The notes beneath the pieces were generated by a model. It was not told the DNA's origin. It saw only the letters and a program-made list of their open reading frames with translations, and did not search any database. A stretch of DNA of 64,000 nucleotides, from assembly GCA_027575805.1 (NCBI GenBank), contig JANBPU010000039.1:41088-105087 (forward strand), read 5' to 3'. This document shows positions 52,558 to 63,846 of the stretch, one piece after another. This DNA comes from Mycoemilia scoparia. Taxonomy: Eukaryota; Kickxellomycota; Kickxellomycetes; Kickxellales; Kickxellaceae. How positions within the stretch are numbered: position 1 is the first letter of the stretch; every line of letters begins with the position of its first letter. The translations under genes were made by a program, and so were the position numbers.

Positions 52558-55084
52558 ATGATTGGCCGACTCAAGGCAAAGCTCGCAACTATCAGCCAGA
52601 ATGCAGCCGCCAGCGACCCGTCCAAGTCGAATAGGCTGAACACATATGGAAGCAACCATGCTGACAGTCCTGCCCTGCTGGTGCCCCGGTCTGCAGACTC
52701 GCTTACAACGTCGTATAGAAACAATATTCCCCACAAAGACGCCTTGAAAAGCGACCAAGCCTTGGATGCTCCAGTAGACTACGTCGACTATGTTCGCACC
52801 CCACGCGAGATCACCTTCAACATGGGCTCCGGGCCCAACCTAACTACGATCAAACGCAAAAATCACAGCCTTCCGGGCGACAGCCTTGAGCATCGGGCCA
52901 AGCTGTCACGCTTTGAGGGCTTTTCAAAGGGATTTGGAGCCAAGGCCGAGGAAAACAGTGCAGTTTCTTTGAAAAGGATCCTAAATGCTGATACCTCTTG
53001 CTCCAAACAATCAAATAATAGCATTTCCACAACAAGAGGCACGTATTCTATGCATGTGGGGCAGGCCTCAACCGCCAGCCATCCGCCAGAGACTAGCGAC
53101 ACCACAGCCACAACATTACTCTCACCCAGCTCTCCGAGCACTTTGGTCAGCCAAACGCACTCGTATCCTTCTCAGACAGAGATCGCTTGTGAATCCTCGC
53201 CACAAAAACAACAAGCTTTGAATACTGGCAATGGCCTTTCTTGCTCTTCTATTCTTTTGAAAGCTGCCTCTATCGATAATAGTAATAACCACACCTCTGG
53301 CTTTGTGGCCAAAGCTGCAACCGACCCCATACCAACAAATACTACAAAAACTTGTGTCTTGTCGACAGGTTCTCCTGGCTACGACGGTCCCACCTCTGCT
53401 GCTACTACTACTACTACTACCGCGCCCAGTCTGCCACCCACAGACCAAGCACGAAACTTTCACACAATTACTCCCCAGGCGACCCCACATTTAACCATGT
53501 TGACCTCATCCCCGTCGGGGCAGGCATCTATCCCCACAATTTCCAGCCCTCCGTCATACCCACCACCACCAGTACCAACGAGGGCTGCCCAGACAAATTC
53601 TGCAGAAATGACTACGCCAAATCCCTCAGCAACGTCGCAGCCCCCTAGCCACAGAACGCTACAATGCCACTACACGCGCAAACTCGAAGACTATACTCTT
53701 TTAAACACTCTAGGTATATAAATTGCAGTTCAAAAGCTGTTGTCAGACTGACTTATAGCCCACACGCATGCATGCATGCGTGTGTGTATCTATTTTCTTT
53801 GTTCTTCTCAGTCTGTTCAACCACATTTTCTGGATTTGCTTATAAACATTATCATAGGCACCGGAACCTTTGGCAGGGTCTACCTATGTCGCTACAGCCA
53901 TGACCGTCATTTTTATGCCATGAAGGTACTTCGAAAGTCACAGGTTGTTAAGCTTAAACAGGTCGAGCACATCAACAACGAAAAAACTATTTTAGAGGAT
54001 ATTCGGTTCCCTTTTATTGTAAACTTGTAAGTTTCTGTACATTCTAATTTCTGCAGGTGTTAATGTATGGCACGTTATGTAGAACATCTACACTCCAAGC
54101 CTGTCAAGGAAAGAGGACGTTCTGGCTTTCCCGCCATAGCTCAAGACGCTAGCTTACTTTGTATTCCTCTCTTAGATTATGTACAATGCAAAATGAGAGA
54201 AATCTGTATATGCTGATGGAGTACGTTCCCGGAGGCGAGCTGTTCACGCACCTGCGTCGAGCGGGTCGATTCCCCGAAGATGTTGCCCGCTTTTATGCTG
54301 GTGAGATCATTCTTGCCATTGAACACTTACACCAAAATAACGTCATCTATCGAGACATGAAGCCAGAGAACCTCTTGCTTGATGCTCGGGGGAATATCAA
54401 GATTACCGATTTTGGCTTTGCTAAAAAGGTTGATGACAGGTATGTGCAAGGATTTGGTTATCTGTTTTTGGAAGCTCTTGCTGATGACTGTGATGTTGGT
54501 AGCGCAACGCTCATATATACAGCCAGCAATGCTGTTTCTGTGTATCCATCTACTATGAATTGCTATCAACAATATTGTATGGTTTTCCCCGCCTGCCGTA
54601 TAGAACATGGACACTTTGTGGCACGCCAGAATACCTGGCCCCAGAGATAATTCAGAGCAAAGGGTATGGGAAAGCTGTGGATTGGTGGGCTATCGGTATA
54701 CTTATATTTGAGATGCTTGCAGGCTATCCGCCGTTCTACGACGACAACCCGTTCGGTATATATGAAAAAATCCTGGCTGGCAATATTCACTTTCCGCCAT
54801 TTTTCAATCCCGCTGCAAAAGACCTAATCAGTCGGCTGCTGACAGCTGATGTCAGCCGAAGGCTCGGCAACCTCCAAAATGAAGCCAACGACATCAAACA
54901 CCACCCATGGTTCGCGCCAGTAAGGTGGGATCTTCTGCTACAGCGAAAGATTCGTGCCCCAATCATCCCTCACTATGCATTCCCTGGAGATACAAGCAAC
55001 TTTGATCGGTACCCAGAGCTCCCAAAAGAATCAGATCCCGAACCTGGGGTGGACCCTTACCGCCATCTCTTTTCAACGTTTTAA
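52558..55084 (+). CDS. cAMP-dependent protein kinase catalytic subunit with long N-terminus
   Basis: Four exons, 52558-53713, 53858-54026, 54176-54439 and 54604-55084, total 2070 bases, 689 aa. Residues 1-375 are Ser/Thr/Pro/Asn-rich and low complexity. The AGC kinase domain starts at [20 protein letters not shown], with the Gly loop across intron 1. It continues [15 protein letters not shown], the catalytic loop [21 protein letters not shown], the activation loop [15 protein letters not shown] and [19 protein letters not shown]. The very C-terminus is FSTF, the terminal FxxF typical of PKA rather than Akt or PKC. Phosphorylates targets when cAMP releases the regulatory subunit, which is not in this window. 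The long N-terminus is common in fungal TPK proteins. Confidence 0.93.
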
Positions 55085-56255
55085 GCAGCACCTTTCCTTG
55101 CAATTTTCTTTTGGGATGTGCAAGGTCGCTACTGCTTCTATGTGCGCAACCACGTAGAAATCGCCATCCCTTTCGTTTTCATCAAATCGTCCACCCACAG
55201 CATTAAAATATTTATCACAAGCTACTTTATAACCTAGCCTCTATTTATAATTTATGGTTTGGCCTTTAAATCGTCTTTTGATATCCTGATTATCCAGTGT
55301 ACTCTATTCTTACACACCTCTATATGCCATTATTTCACAACACAACAGACACAAAGGATCCCCAAAGATATTACCAAAAAATTAAAGTATACATATATAA
55401 TATAATCACAAATATCAGTTCAAGGAATATCACTCTTGTTATCATAATAGTGTTAGCATTGATATCAATTCCTACCTAAAAGTCTTGAGTCAATCGTTAC
55501 CCAAGAATATTGTATAATGATGTGATTCTACCACACACATCACCCAGATGGGCTTTGCATGGGCTTTGTAAAGCAAAGCAGTCTTACTATTGACAGAGAG
55601 CTGCTGCTATCAGATAGTCTGCTTTAAAGTCTTGCCAGGACTGAAGATGATTTGTGGCCACGATTTCCCATTATAAACATACAATTATAGCCCTGTCCTA
55701 TACAACAGCAGCAACAATACAACAAATATATTAGCATTACAACACATTGGATAATTTAGTATAATAATAGTATATAGGTTTATATATACCTTTTATATTA
55801 GATATAAAACAGCAAGAGCCAAAGAGGAGAGGAGGATTAAAGAATAAGTAGAAAAAGTGAGGCAATTTGCTATAAGCTACAAAAAATACAAGTCTATTTA
55901 TAGTTTTTTGAAAGAGACTTAAAGATAATATATATTTTATTTTACATAGCAAGACTTGTATTAGAAGTGTTCATTGGCTTCATTCTTGAAGTGTAGGCAA
56001 CTGTTGATGAAGAATTACAACAAGCAGTATATTTGAAATGCTACATTATCTATAAAATATTTTGCCAGGATCCACCCACAGCCAATGTGTGGCTGATAAG
56101 CTATGAAGCTTTCTCGTATACTTCACAACAAGCAAGATTCCGGTCCACCAGTTGTCCTTGAATACGGCTGTATTTTTACATGTTTATATGTTCTTATGAT
56201 AGTATTATTGGGGATAAATAAAAATTACAGTGTAAAGGTTAATAGAAAAAGCTAG
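55085..56255. other. Convergent 3' intergenic region
   Basis: About 1.17 kb, AT-rich, between PKA and FYV10. No gene, and no repeat from the families found elsewhere. Confidence 0.45.
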
Positions 56256-57909
56256 CTAGAATATAAAAAGCTTCTGGCAGTCGTTTATCGAAAACTCATC
56301 GCCACTCCTGGGACATACCACTTTGTTTAGAGTCTGGTTCATATCCTCAAGTGACCGTAGCGAGTACACATTCCCATTCGGAAGCCGCATTGGTGGATTG
56401 TCCTCATTCATTTTCTTTCCTGATATAGCGCAGACTAACATAGAATTTGCATGTCTATTAAGTGGAAGATTTTCGGACATCTTCCCAATCTTTTCGATTT
56501 GGCAGACAGGGCAGTTGCGCTTGCTAAGCGCTGCATCTGTGGAGCAGCAGTCTGGTGTCTTTAGTCCTGCTAGCCCAGCTTGCAGCAGGAGAACAAGGAG
56601 AGGCTGGGATGGAAGCCCGTATAGAGAATAAACGGCCTTCCTAAAGCGCTGAGACAACATCTCCCATCTCTTGAAAGAGAACATGTCCTATATAGGCAAA
56701 CGTTTTCAGAGATATTGTTAGCAATCCCATCACATAGAAACGGGTAACAAAATCGTCATCAGCTGTCTTTATGGCATACCTTGTAAGGAGCACATGTAGT
56801 ATTTGGTGGAAATACCAACAATGTGCTTGCTCTTGCTATCTTCTCCAAGTGGGTGCTTGACCATGATCTAACATTCTTCTTCAGATAGTCGATAGCCTCA
56901 GTCTTCAGGTTTGCGCGTACTAGCTCGATATATTCTTGCAAGTGGAGTTCAAACTCGAGATCAATCTACAGTTTACATAATCCATATTAGAATAAGCTTT
57001 ATAAACGACATATAGTGACACCATTAGACCCCGCAAAAGCTCCAATGCTTACTTCAAGCTTTCTTAGGGCACTACGATTTTCGGTACACCACTGGAGGGC
57101 CTCCGAACAACGGTGTAAGCTGAGCAATGCATTCTCAATCTTGGTACATGTGGCAAAGAGCTCTGCATCGGAAAATGCCTATTGAACAGTCACGTAGCTT
57201 GTGAGTTAGCAACTCATTATGTCTATTGCGCATAAAAATCAAATATCAAATAAATGCTACCTCAACATTGCGCATAGGAATAAGCTTCTCCGCTGTGTTA
57301 TGGTATCCAGATCTAAGCATGTAGTCAACCAGAATACGGTCCAAGCGAGCCTGACACCATCCATGATATTCTAAATCAGCAGTGCTATGCATGTTGTTTA
57401 ATTCTAAGAAAGTCCCAATTCGCGACTTAGATTGGGCAAGTAGGTGTGACTCGGTCTTTTGGTATCCCATGATCTACTCATGTTTACATAGTTATGAAAA
57501 TACTTTATCAGAGATAATCCTTTAAAACTACCGACCATCCTTAATAAGCACAATATGGGCGCTGCATTACCTTTTCCTTTAAACCAGAAATACGCTGAAG
57601 ACATGACTCTAACTGCTGAAGTGCATGCTCCCTTTCGCTTTCGGAGGTAGGTACTCCATTTTCTATGCCCTTGAGGCATTGTGTTATATAATTACAGTCC
57701 TTTTCCAAAAACTTTTGCGTTTGTCGAGCACATTTCTTGACCTGTTCTAGAGGTGTCTATATTTTTCACAAACATTTGACAGTGATGTACTTTATTAATA
57801 CCCGGGATACGCATTGCGAGCAGCTACCATGTTTATTTCCAGAATTCAGGCGTACCTTTATAAATGGCTCCTCAATCACGAGCTGGTTGTCAACATTAAT
57901 CTTGCTCAT
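56256..57909 (-). CDS. FYV10: GID/CTLH ubiquitin ligase subunit FYV10 (GID9, MAEA)
   Basis: Six exons, 57856-57909, 57571-57756, 57261-57473, 57053-57178, 56780-56965 and 56256-56687; 399 codons in phase, 398 aa, the normal length for MAEA. Order: an N-terminal coiled coil, LisH (RLDRILVDYMLRSGYHNTAE), CTLH (about residues 155-215, CSEALQWCTENRSAL then ELHLQEYIELVRANLKTEAI), CRA, and the C-terminal RING-like domain with CAISGKKMNEDNPPMRLPNG and VVCPRSGDEF. With RMND5/GID2 it forms the catalytic core of the GID E3 ligase, which in yeast degrades gluconeogenic enzymes when glucose returns. All introns are GT-AG and phase 0. Confidence 0.93.
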
Positions 57910-58139
57910 TTCTCATTAGTAATAATAAAAATGCTTTGAAAGGTATATACGCGTCTATACAAATATATGATTTAAGTGAATGTGTGTGCTGGTAATGTTA
58001 AATATATAGAAGTAAAAATCTGAACCTTGTGAAGCATAAAACGTTTCAAAGATATGCATGTGTCAACCATGGTACAAACCCTAAACCATTTAGCTAGTTT
58101 TCTATTTAAATAGCAGTTATGGGCCACTGTGGTGACTTT

Positions 58140-58290
58140 GCAACTTCACTGCCAAACCAGCCCAATTTTGGTGTATGTGGCATACAGCTACCTCCATAGG
58201 AGTAATAAAATGCTTAATCATCACTGCCAAACCAGCCCAGTGTATATGGTATACAGCTACCTCCCTAAGAGAAATAAGACTTAATCAAAA
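58140..58290 (-). repeat. Tandem pair of GGAGGTAGCT-family repeats
   Basis: Two units in direct order, each containing ACTGCCAAACCAGCCCA and a reverse-oriented core (GGCATACAGCTACCTCCATA; GGTATACAGCTACCTCCCTA) followed by AATAA and a CTTAATCA end. A third partial unit starts ACTGCCAGACCAGCC at about 58289. Confidence 0.7.
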
Positions 58291-58725
58291 CTGCCAGACC
58301 AGCCTATTTTCAAATCACTAATGTATTGAGGTTTCTCTTTACCTTTAACTTTAAAAACATTGCTTAACATACATTCTTTCCTATTAGCCGTGGCGTCTGT
58401 ATAGGATTTAGCAATTGGCTATTTTGAATCCTCTTTGTATACAACTTATTTAATCGCTCATACTCTCAGATATATGTATTCTAGCCCAGGGAACCATGAT
58501 TCCTAAGCAAAAGTTCTCTCTATAAACATCTTTACATCTCGATATTCCTCTTGATTCAATACTTTCTAGAGCAATAAATTCGGAGCTTTCATCCCATTTT
58601 ATTCACTGCTCCTCTCTATCTTCTGGAGCTAGAAGATCCTCGTTTCCAAGCTGCCACTTGCTAACTTTATTTCCTATCATTTCCATACCAACCATCTTAT
58701 ATATTAATAAAAATCCATAAAACGC

Positions 58726-58846
58726 ATATGGATCATAATTTTTGAAGGGTGCTTTTGGTGTTTAGCGATTATAGGGACAATCACAGTCAAATGAATGGCC
58801 ACCATTTATTTGCAAATTGTCGCCCTTCAAAGATAACTACCCGTAT
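58726..58846 (+). mobile_element. Short MITE, copy 7
   Basis: Left ATATGGATCATAATTTTTGA then AGGGTG; right CGCCCTTCAAAGATAACTAC then CCGTAT. Interior GCGATTATAGGGACAATCAC. Confidence 0.88.
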
Positions 58847-60031
58847 GACTCAACTAGGTCGCTTTATTTAATTTGGTAAGCACGTTTTGGTATGTGTGGA
58901 ATAAACCAGGTTCCTTAGAAGAACAAAATGCTTGATTATCGAAAAAATGACCAAGTATTATTAGCTTTGCAATGCCAATATTTTACTTCTATGGTTAAAT
59001 CTCAAACTGTACTTAAATCAACATAAACACCAGTTATAAATTTATTCACAGTTTAGAACAACGCCTTAAAGATGATTCTCTTCCAAGCTCAAGCTTTTAT
59101 ATTCCAAAAATAATAGAATGATAATATTGGACTTAAATTTGTAGCCACATATTGGGGGACTCAAAGTAACACAAACTGCCAGTAACCCAAGTAATTATGA
59201 GTTAATTCTCAACACAAAAGATTGCCTTGAATCGTCTAACTTTTCTCATAAAGGTTCTCACTAGCTCCCTTTGAATGAGATGTCATGAAACTGGGTTTAT
59301 TCTAATTGCCAAGAATTTAATAAACAAGCTGTCCTTGAAGTTGAAAATCCACTGCACCAAGTGAGTAACCGCCTTGATTCAGGTATTTTCGGATTCCTTT
59401 TATTGCACAGATTATGATGTTGGTGAAAGCTATCTCACATTACATTCCATAAGCTTTTTCACCAATACATTGTTGATCACCGCCGAATCCAGAAAGGCAC
59501 CAAACAATTAGCAGCTTTTATAAACAAAACAAATGGGCTCATTTTGTAAGACATAAACACAAGTTGCATTATAAGAGAGTATCTAACAGTGAGCTGCCAG
59601 TGGCTTGGGCTAGTTGCACAACACTTGATACCTATATTTATTCATAGGTTTCCCAATTTGTTGAGGTGTATTGGGTTAGAGTGTTTAGCAAAAGGTGCGA
59701 AATGTTGACGAATTTGAGGAGAGTGATAGCGAGCAGGTCGTTGTTCAGACGAGAAGCAAACGCCCAATGCTAAGCACGGCGTGGTTGCTTCAAGCTCGTC
59801 TCTTTCTCTTAAACATTACGCCCTATATACACATAATATTCAATTATACAGCTATTGCGCATTTGTTACTACTGCTGCCATCGTGTTTGTAACTACTGCT
59901 AAGGGCGAAGACAACAGAGCCTCTTCTTGAGCGACCTTTTGAAAAAACCAAAGAAGCCGGGAACTAGTCAGAGGCGGTTTACATCCTAGTGTTAAAAAAG
60001 CAAAATCACCAACCAAAGAGTGGTACTAAAT

Positions 60032-62119
60032 ATGTTTAAGCAGGGCTCAAAATGGCGATGCTTGATTTTACTTGTCCTACCCTCTCTTGTGTATTGCCAG
60101 GGCGGCGACACTAGCGATACAAGCAAACTGAAAGCAAGTCAATGTTCGGACCACGTTCAAATTCGTTGGAATCTCAATGAGCATATCGGGTCAATATTTG
60201 TTATTCTTGCTTGTGGTGGGATTGGTGCCTTCCTTCCTTTAGCTGGCCAGCGGTATTCGAAATGGAAGACGCCAGATATTGTTCTTGGAATTGCAAAGTT
60301 TTTTGGAATTGGCGTTATTATTACTACTGGACTTATCCATATGCTCCCCGCTGCCCAAAATTCACTAACGGACCCTTGTCTAGGTGCTTTCTCGATGGCA
60401 TATGGCTCATGGGCAAGTGCCTTTGCACTGATGTCGATATTTGTTTTGCATGGTATTGAGTACCTTGTGAGCTCCATTGCCTTGTGGTATCCTTTAAACC
60501 ATATGGATAAAGTGTACAGCAACTCTGATGCTGAGGATCCCAAATTGAGTGTTACCGAAGAGACAGACCCCAACGTTGAAAAATCCAGCAACACTGTGTA
60601 CTCTGAAGCCCCTGAAGAAAGGAGACCGTCGCAGCCTTTTCCTGCGGCACCACCAACTCCGACTTCAACCCTCCATGAATTACCCACAACCTCCACATAT
60701 GTCGATCACGGTGGTCGCCAGCCAAATAATGGCTGGAGCAGGGCTATGTCACGCACTAGCTTTTGCAGCAATGGCCATAGTCTAGTTTCACGCCACTCAA
60801 TATCTAATAGCCATTTTATCCGCTCTTCACCAATGACAAGCAAAGCCCGCCTTCGGTTATCTGCAATGACATACCAGTCTGGAACTCTTTTGCAGTCTCC
60901 GTATGCAATGAGCTCAGTGCCAGGCTCTGCTGGCATGGGGGCTTACGAAGGCGCAACACTGCTGAGCTATCCGCGTCAGCGTAGCTTGTCTGCTGTTGCA
61001 TCCTCAACAATGTCACTATGCCCCTGCTGTGTTCAAGGACCAAGTGCGGACAACCCTTACCTCTATTATAACTACGATCAACACATGCCCCCAATTCCAG
61101 CCGCCACAACATCCAGGAGCCCTAAACAATCACGAAGAACCCCATCACGCATATCTCGCGTGTCCTATGTTTCCCATCTGTCAAGGATAGCATCTCTGTA
61201 TCGACATTACAGGCTCCCTACCATATCCCAGGGATCTTGTGTCTATGCCAAACCATCTACCGACGCTGTTTCGGTTTTTGGGAACCAGCACCGTCGTGCA
61301 CCATCTGTTTGGTGCACACCCCTTCTCATAGAGCCTCGGAATAATTCTGATTGGTACTATCACGCCAATAGCTACCAGGAACCGGCGGTCGGTCCTCCCG
61401 ATGATCGATCAATTGCCCAGGCAACGGCGCAACCTCCGTTATCTATGAGATCTCCAAAAGTTCTGGCCTGGCGCCAAACTACCGTAACTTACCTCCTCGA
61501 AGCTGGAATATCGATTCATTCCGTCTTAATAGGCGTCACAATAGGCGTTGCTACTGGGTCTCAATTTACTTCCCTTTTGATTGCCATGTCTTTCCATCAA
61601 ACTTTTGAGGGACTTGCACTTGGGGCTCGCCTTGTAGAGCTCTGCGAACTCAAAAAGAAAAAAGCCCGCACAAATAACCTATACGTTTCTTGTACAGACT
61701 CCACCGCATCCACCACTACTTTTTCGGGTCAAAACCACGTTGAAAGTTCTCAACGAGAACGGCAGGAATCTTCAACTTCACATCCTGAAGAAGTTTCCCT
61801 CCAAAGTCACGAACATCATATCAGTAAAATTTCTCTTTTCAGCGCAATATTCTATGCTTTTACAACACCAATTGGCATCATCATTGGGATGGGAATTCAC
61901 GCCTCTTACATTTCTCGTTCTCCTTCTGCCTTATTAACCCAAGGTATCCTCGATAGCCTTTCTGCCGGCATACTTTTGTATACTGGCTTGACAACACTGT
62001 TAGCTCATGAATTCGAAACACCATCCTTTCAATCTTCATCAAGAATCACAAGACTAATTCTTTTTATTTCAATGTATGTTGGAGCCATTTTAATGGGTAT
62101 AGTAGGGATTTGGTCCTAG
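60032..62119 (+). CDS. ZIP family zinc/iron transporter with long cytosolic loop
   Basis: Single exon. The open frame starts at GTG, but the first ATG is 60032, giving 695 aa. A signal peptide-like start (LILLVLPSLVYC) precedes the membrane core: HIGSIFVILACGGIGAFLPL, GIAKFFGIGVIITTGLIHML, FALMSIFVLHGIEYLVSSIA. The loop before helix 4 is about 320 residues, Ser-rich, with CPCC and scattered His. Helices 4 and 5 carry the metal-site motifs SIHSVLIGVTIG and SFHQTFEGLALGARL. A second loop of about 65 residues contains SHEHHISK. The C-terminus FYAFTTPIGIIIGMGIH, SAGILLYTGLTTLLAHEF and GAILMGIVGIWS completes the fold. Closest to fungal Zrt1/2-type plasma membrane carriers; the long loop is atypical. 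Confidence 0.9.
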   Translation: MFKQGSKWRCLILLVLPSLVYCQGGDTSDTSKLKASQCSDHVQIRWNLNEHIGSIFVILACGGIGAFLPLAGQRYSKWKTPDIVLGIAKFFGIGVIITTGLIHMLPAAQNSLTDPCLGAFSMAYGSWASAFALMSIFVLHGIEYLVSSIALWYPLNHMDKVYSNSDAEDPKLSVTEETDPNVEKSSNTVYSEAPEERRPSQPFPAAPPTPTSTLHELPTTSTYVDHGGRQPNNGWSRAMSRTSFCSNGHSLVSRHSISNSHFIRSSPMTSKARLRLSAMTYQSGTLLQSPYAMSSVPGSAGMGAYEGATLLSYPRQRSLSAVASSTMSLCPCCVQGPSADNPYLYYNYDQHMPPIPAATTSRSPKQSRRTPSRISRVSYVSHLSRIASLYRHYRLPTISQGSCVYAKPSTDAVSVFGNQHRRAPSVWCTPLLIEPRNNSDWYYHANSYQEPAVGPPDDRSIAQATAQPPLSMRSPKVLAWRQTTVTYLLEAGISIHSVLIGVTIGVATGSQFTSLLIAMSFHQTFEGLALGARLVELCELKKKKARTNNLYVSCTDSTASTTTFSGQNHVESSQRERQESSTSHPEEVSLQSHEHHISKISLFSAIFYAFTTPIGIIIGMGIHASYISRSPSALLTQGILDSLSAGILLYTGLTTLLAHEFETPSFQSSSRITRLILFISMYVGAILMGIVGIWS

Positions 62120-62659
62120 ATTTTTGCATTTAATATTATAGTAATTGCCTATATAATAAAAATGTACGACTATTTTCAACTACATTATAAACTCGAGTAA
62201 AATTTGAAACATATTACTTTAACTACAGTGAAAAATTGCAACTAATCATTTGGGTGATTAATTATAATAGCTATCACTATCACGTGATTATCCCATAAGT
62301 ATAAAAATAAGCTTTAAATTCTAAAAGTAATTTTATAATAATAATTGATTGATAAAGCATTTTATTTCTCCTATGGAGGTAGCTGTATGCCACATGTTAG
62401 GCCATGACCATTCATTCCCATATATAATAATCCTGAATCATCAGAATATTCCAAGGGTTCTGAATATTCTGAACAATAGATCCAATGGATATATATTCAG
62501 AATGCTAGGAATAATATATAATTTTCTTTTATCTTTATATACACAACTATTGGCTAAAGTTTAGTATAGACCCCCCAAGAAAACCCATAATAATATATTT
62601 TTAGTAAAATTGAAATTTTATAATGTAATAATATTAAATAGTCTCAAATCATATATAAA
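62120..62659. other. AT-rich intergenic region with one dispersed repeat
   Basis: About 540 bases after the ZIP gene. Contains the GGAGGTAGCT-family copy at 62355-62405. No gene. Confidence 0.5.
62355..62405 (+). repeat. GGAGGTAGCT-family dispersed repeat
   Basis: AAGCATTTTATTTCTCCTA then TGGAGGTAGCTGTATGCCAC. Same core and flanks as 35535-35598 and the reverse of 58140-58215. Confidence 0.65.
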
Positions 62660-63432
62660 ATGCCTTCAATTCCAGTTTTATCATCTATTAGTCATCTATT
62701 TGAATCAGAAAAAGAAGCAATCAAGTTCTTACTTGAAAAGGGAATCCTGACAAAATGTTTTAATTGCCCTAAATGTCCTGGCAAGCTATCATTAAAAGGA
62801 AAATCATGGAGATGTACATGGAAACGTACTTGTAACTATACAAAGACTATTTTAGAGGGCTCATTTTTTAGTGGTAATCGCATTCCTGTTAACAAACAAC
62901 TTTGTATAATCTATGACTGGCTTTTATCACTTAGTAACAAAGCAGTTATTATGCAAGAAGGACATAGCAGTTCTACAGTGTTACATGACAATGTAATTAA
63001 TCCCAACCCATAAGTCTAAATAGAACAAAATGAGAATAGTTGTTTGATAGTATTTACTATTTCCTTTTAGTTCTTGGTTAGAGTTTTAAGGTTTTATTAT
63101 TTTATTATAATTCTTAAATATTCTTTGATGTACTTTACACAATTTTTATGTAAAATACGGTTACAGACTATTTTAGTTACTGTTGTGATGTTGTATCTGA
63201 TTATATGGAGACCAGTAATTACCAGATTGGTGGTAAAGATATAATAGTAGAGATTGATGAAAGCAAATTTGGCAAGAGGAAGTACCATCGTGGCCATCAA
63301 GTTAAAGGAGCATGGGTATTTGGAGGAATAGAAATAACAGATAAACATAAATGTTTTATGATTGTTGTTGAGGATCGTTCAGCTGATACACTAATACCCT
63401 TAATAAGACAATGGGAGTTGCTAACAACATGA
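62660..63432 (+). pseudogene. Decayed Merlin/ISXO2-type transposase
   Basis: Two open segments. The first, 62660-63013, starts MPSIPVLSSISHLFESEKEA and has a zinc-ribbon-like set CFNCPKC ... WRCTWKRTC, then ILEGSFFSGNRIP, IIYDWLLSLSNKAV and GHSSSTV. The second, about 63172-63432, reads YCCDVVSDYMETSNYQIGG, VEIDESKFGKRKYHRGHQVK, AWVFGGIE and EDRSADTLIPLI. This is the IS1016/ISXO2 (Merlin) transposase layout with the first acidic catalytic residue in DESKFGK. The frame stops after VVEDRSADTLIPLIRQWEL, so the rest of the catalytic domain, including the last acidic residue, is missing. The middle gap may be an intron (acceptor TTTTAG before 63172), but no donor fits the phase. Non-functional as it stands. 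Confidence 0.72.
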
Positions 63433-63846
63433 AGTTTTTTTACTATTACACGAACTTTTTGATCACTTGATCACTACCCTGGAAAAATATCCCATAACTC
63501 TGAAATTTATTTCAAAAAATATATATACTAAATACTAAAAATTATTCTATTTATTTTTAACTTCTTTTTGAACCTCTTTAACTATTTTTTATTAATGTTT
63601 AAGTTATATATTGGTGAATAAACACGTTGCTACAAAGCTTTAAAAACAATAAAAAGTTTAAAACTATTTATTTTACTTGCAAATTTTAATATTATTTTCT
63701 TCTTGTCCATGTGATGACCATGCTAAGATGTCATCATATCTACAATTACTTTCATCCTTTATTTTATTATACTATTATCACATTTCTTACTTCTATTTAT
63801 CTTAAGGAAATCCTCCCAATCATGATATAACATATCCCTCTGGCAT

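Larger units (their letters stand above)
57910..60031. other. Divergent intergenic region with repeats
   Basis: About 2.1 kb between FYV10 (leftward) and the ZIP transporter (rightward), the longest gap in the window. Contains two GGAGGTAGCT-family copies (58140-58290), a diverged relative near 58888-58945, and a MITE (58726-58846). Short frames such as 59695-59892 lack support. Confidence 0.5.

Noticed and set aside
59695..59892. Short frame upstream of the ZIP gene with a hydrophobic end
   Set aside because: Only 65 aa, no family, and no splice link in phase to the ZIP frame that I could support.
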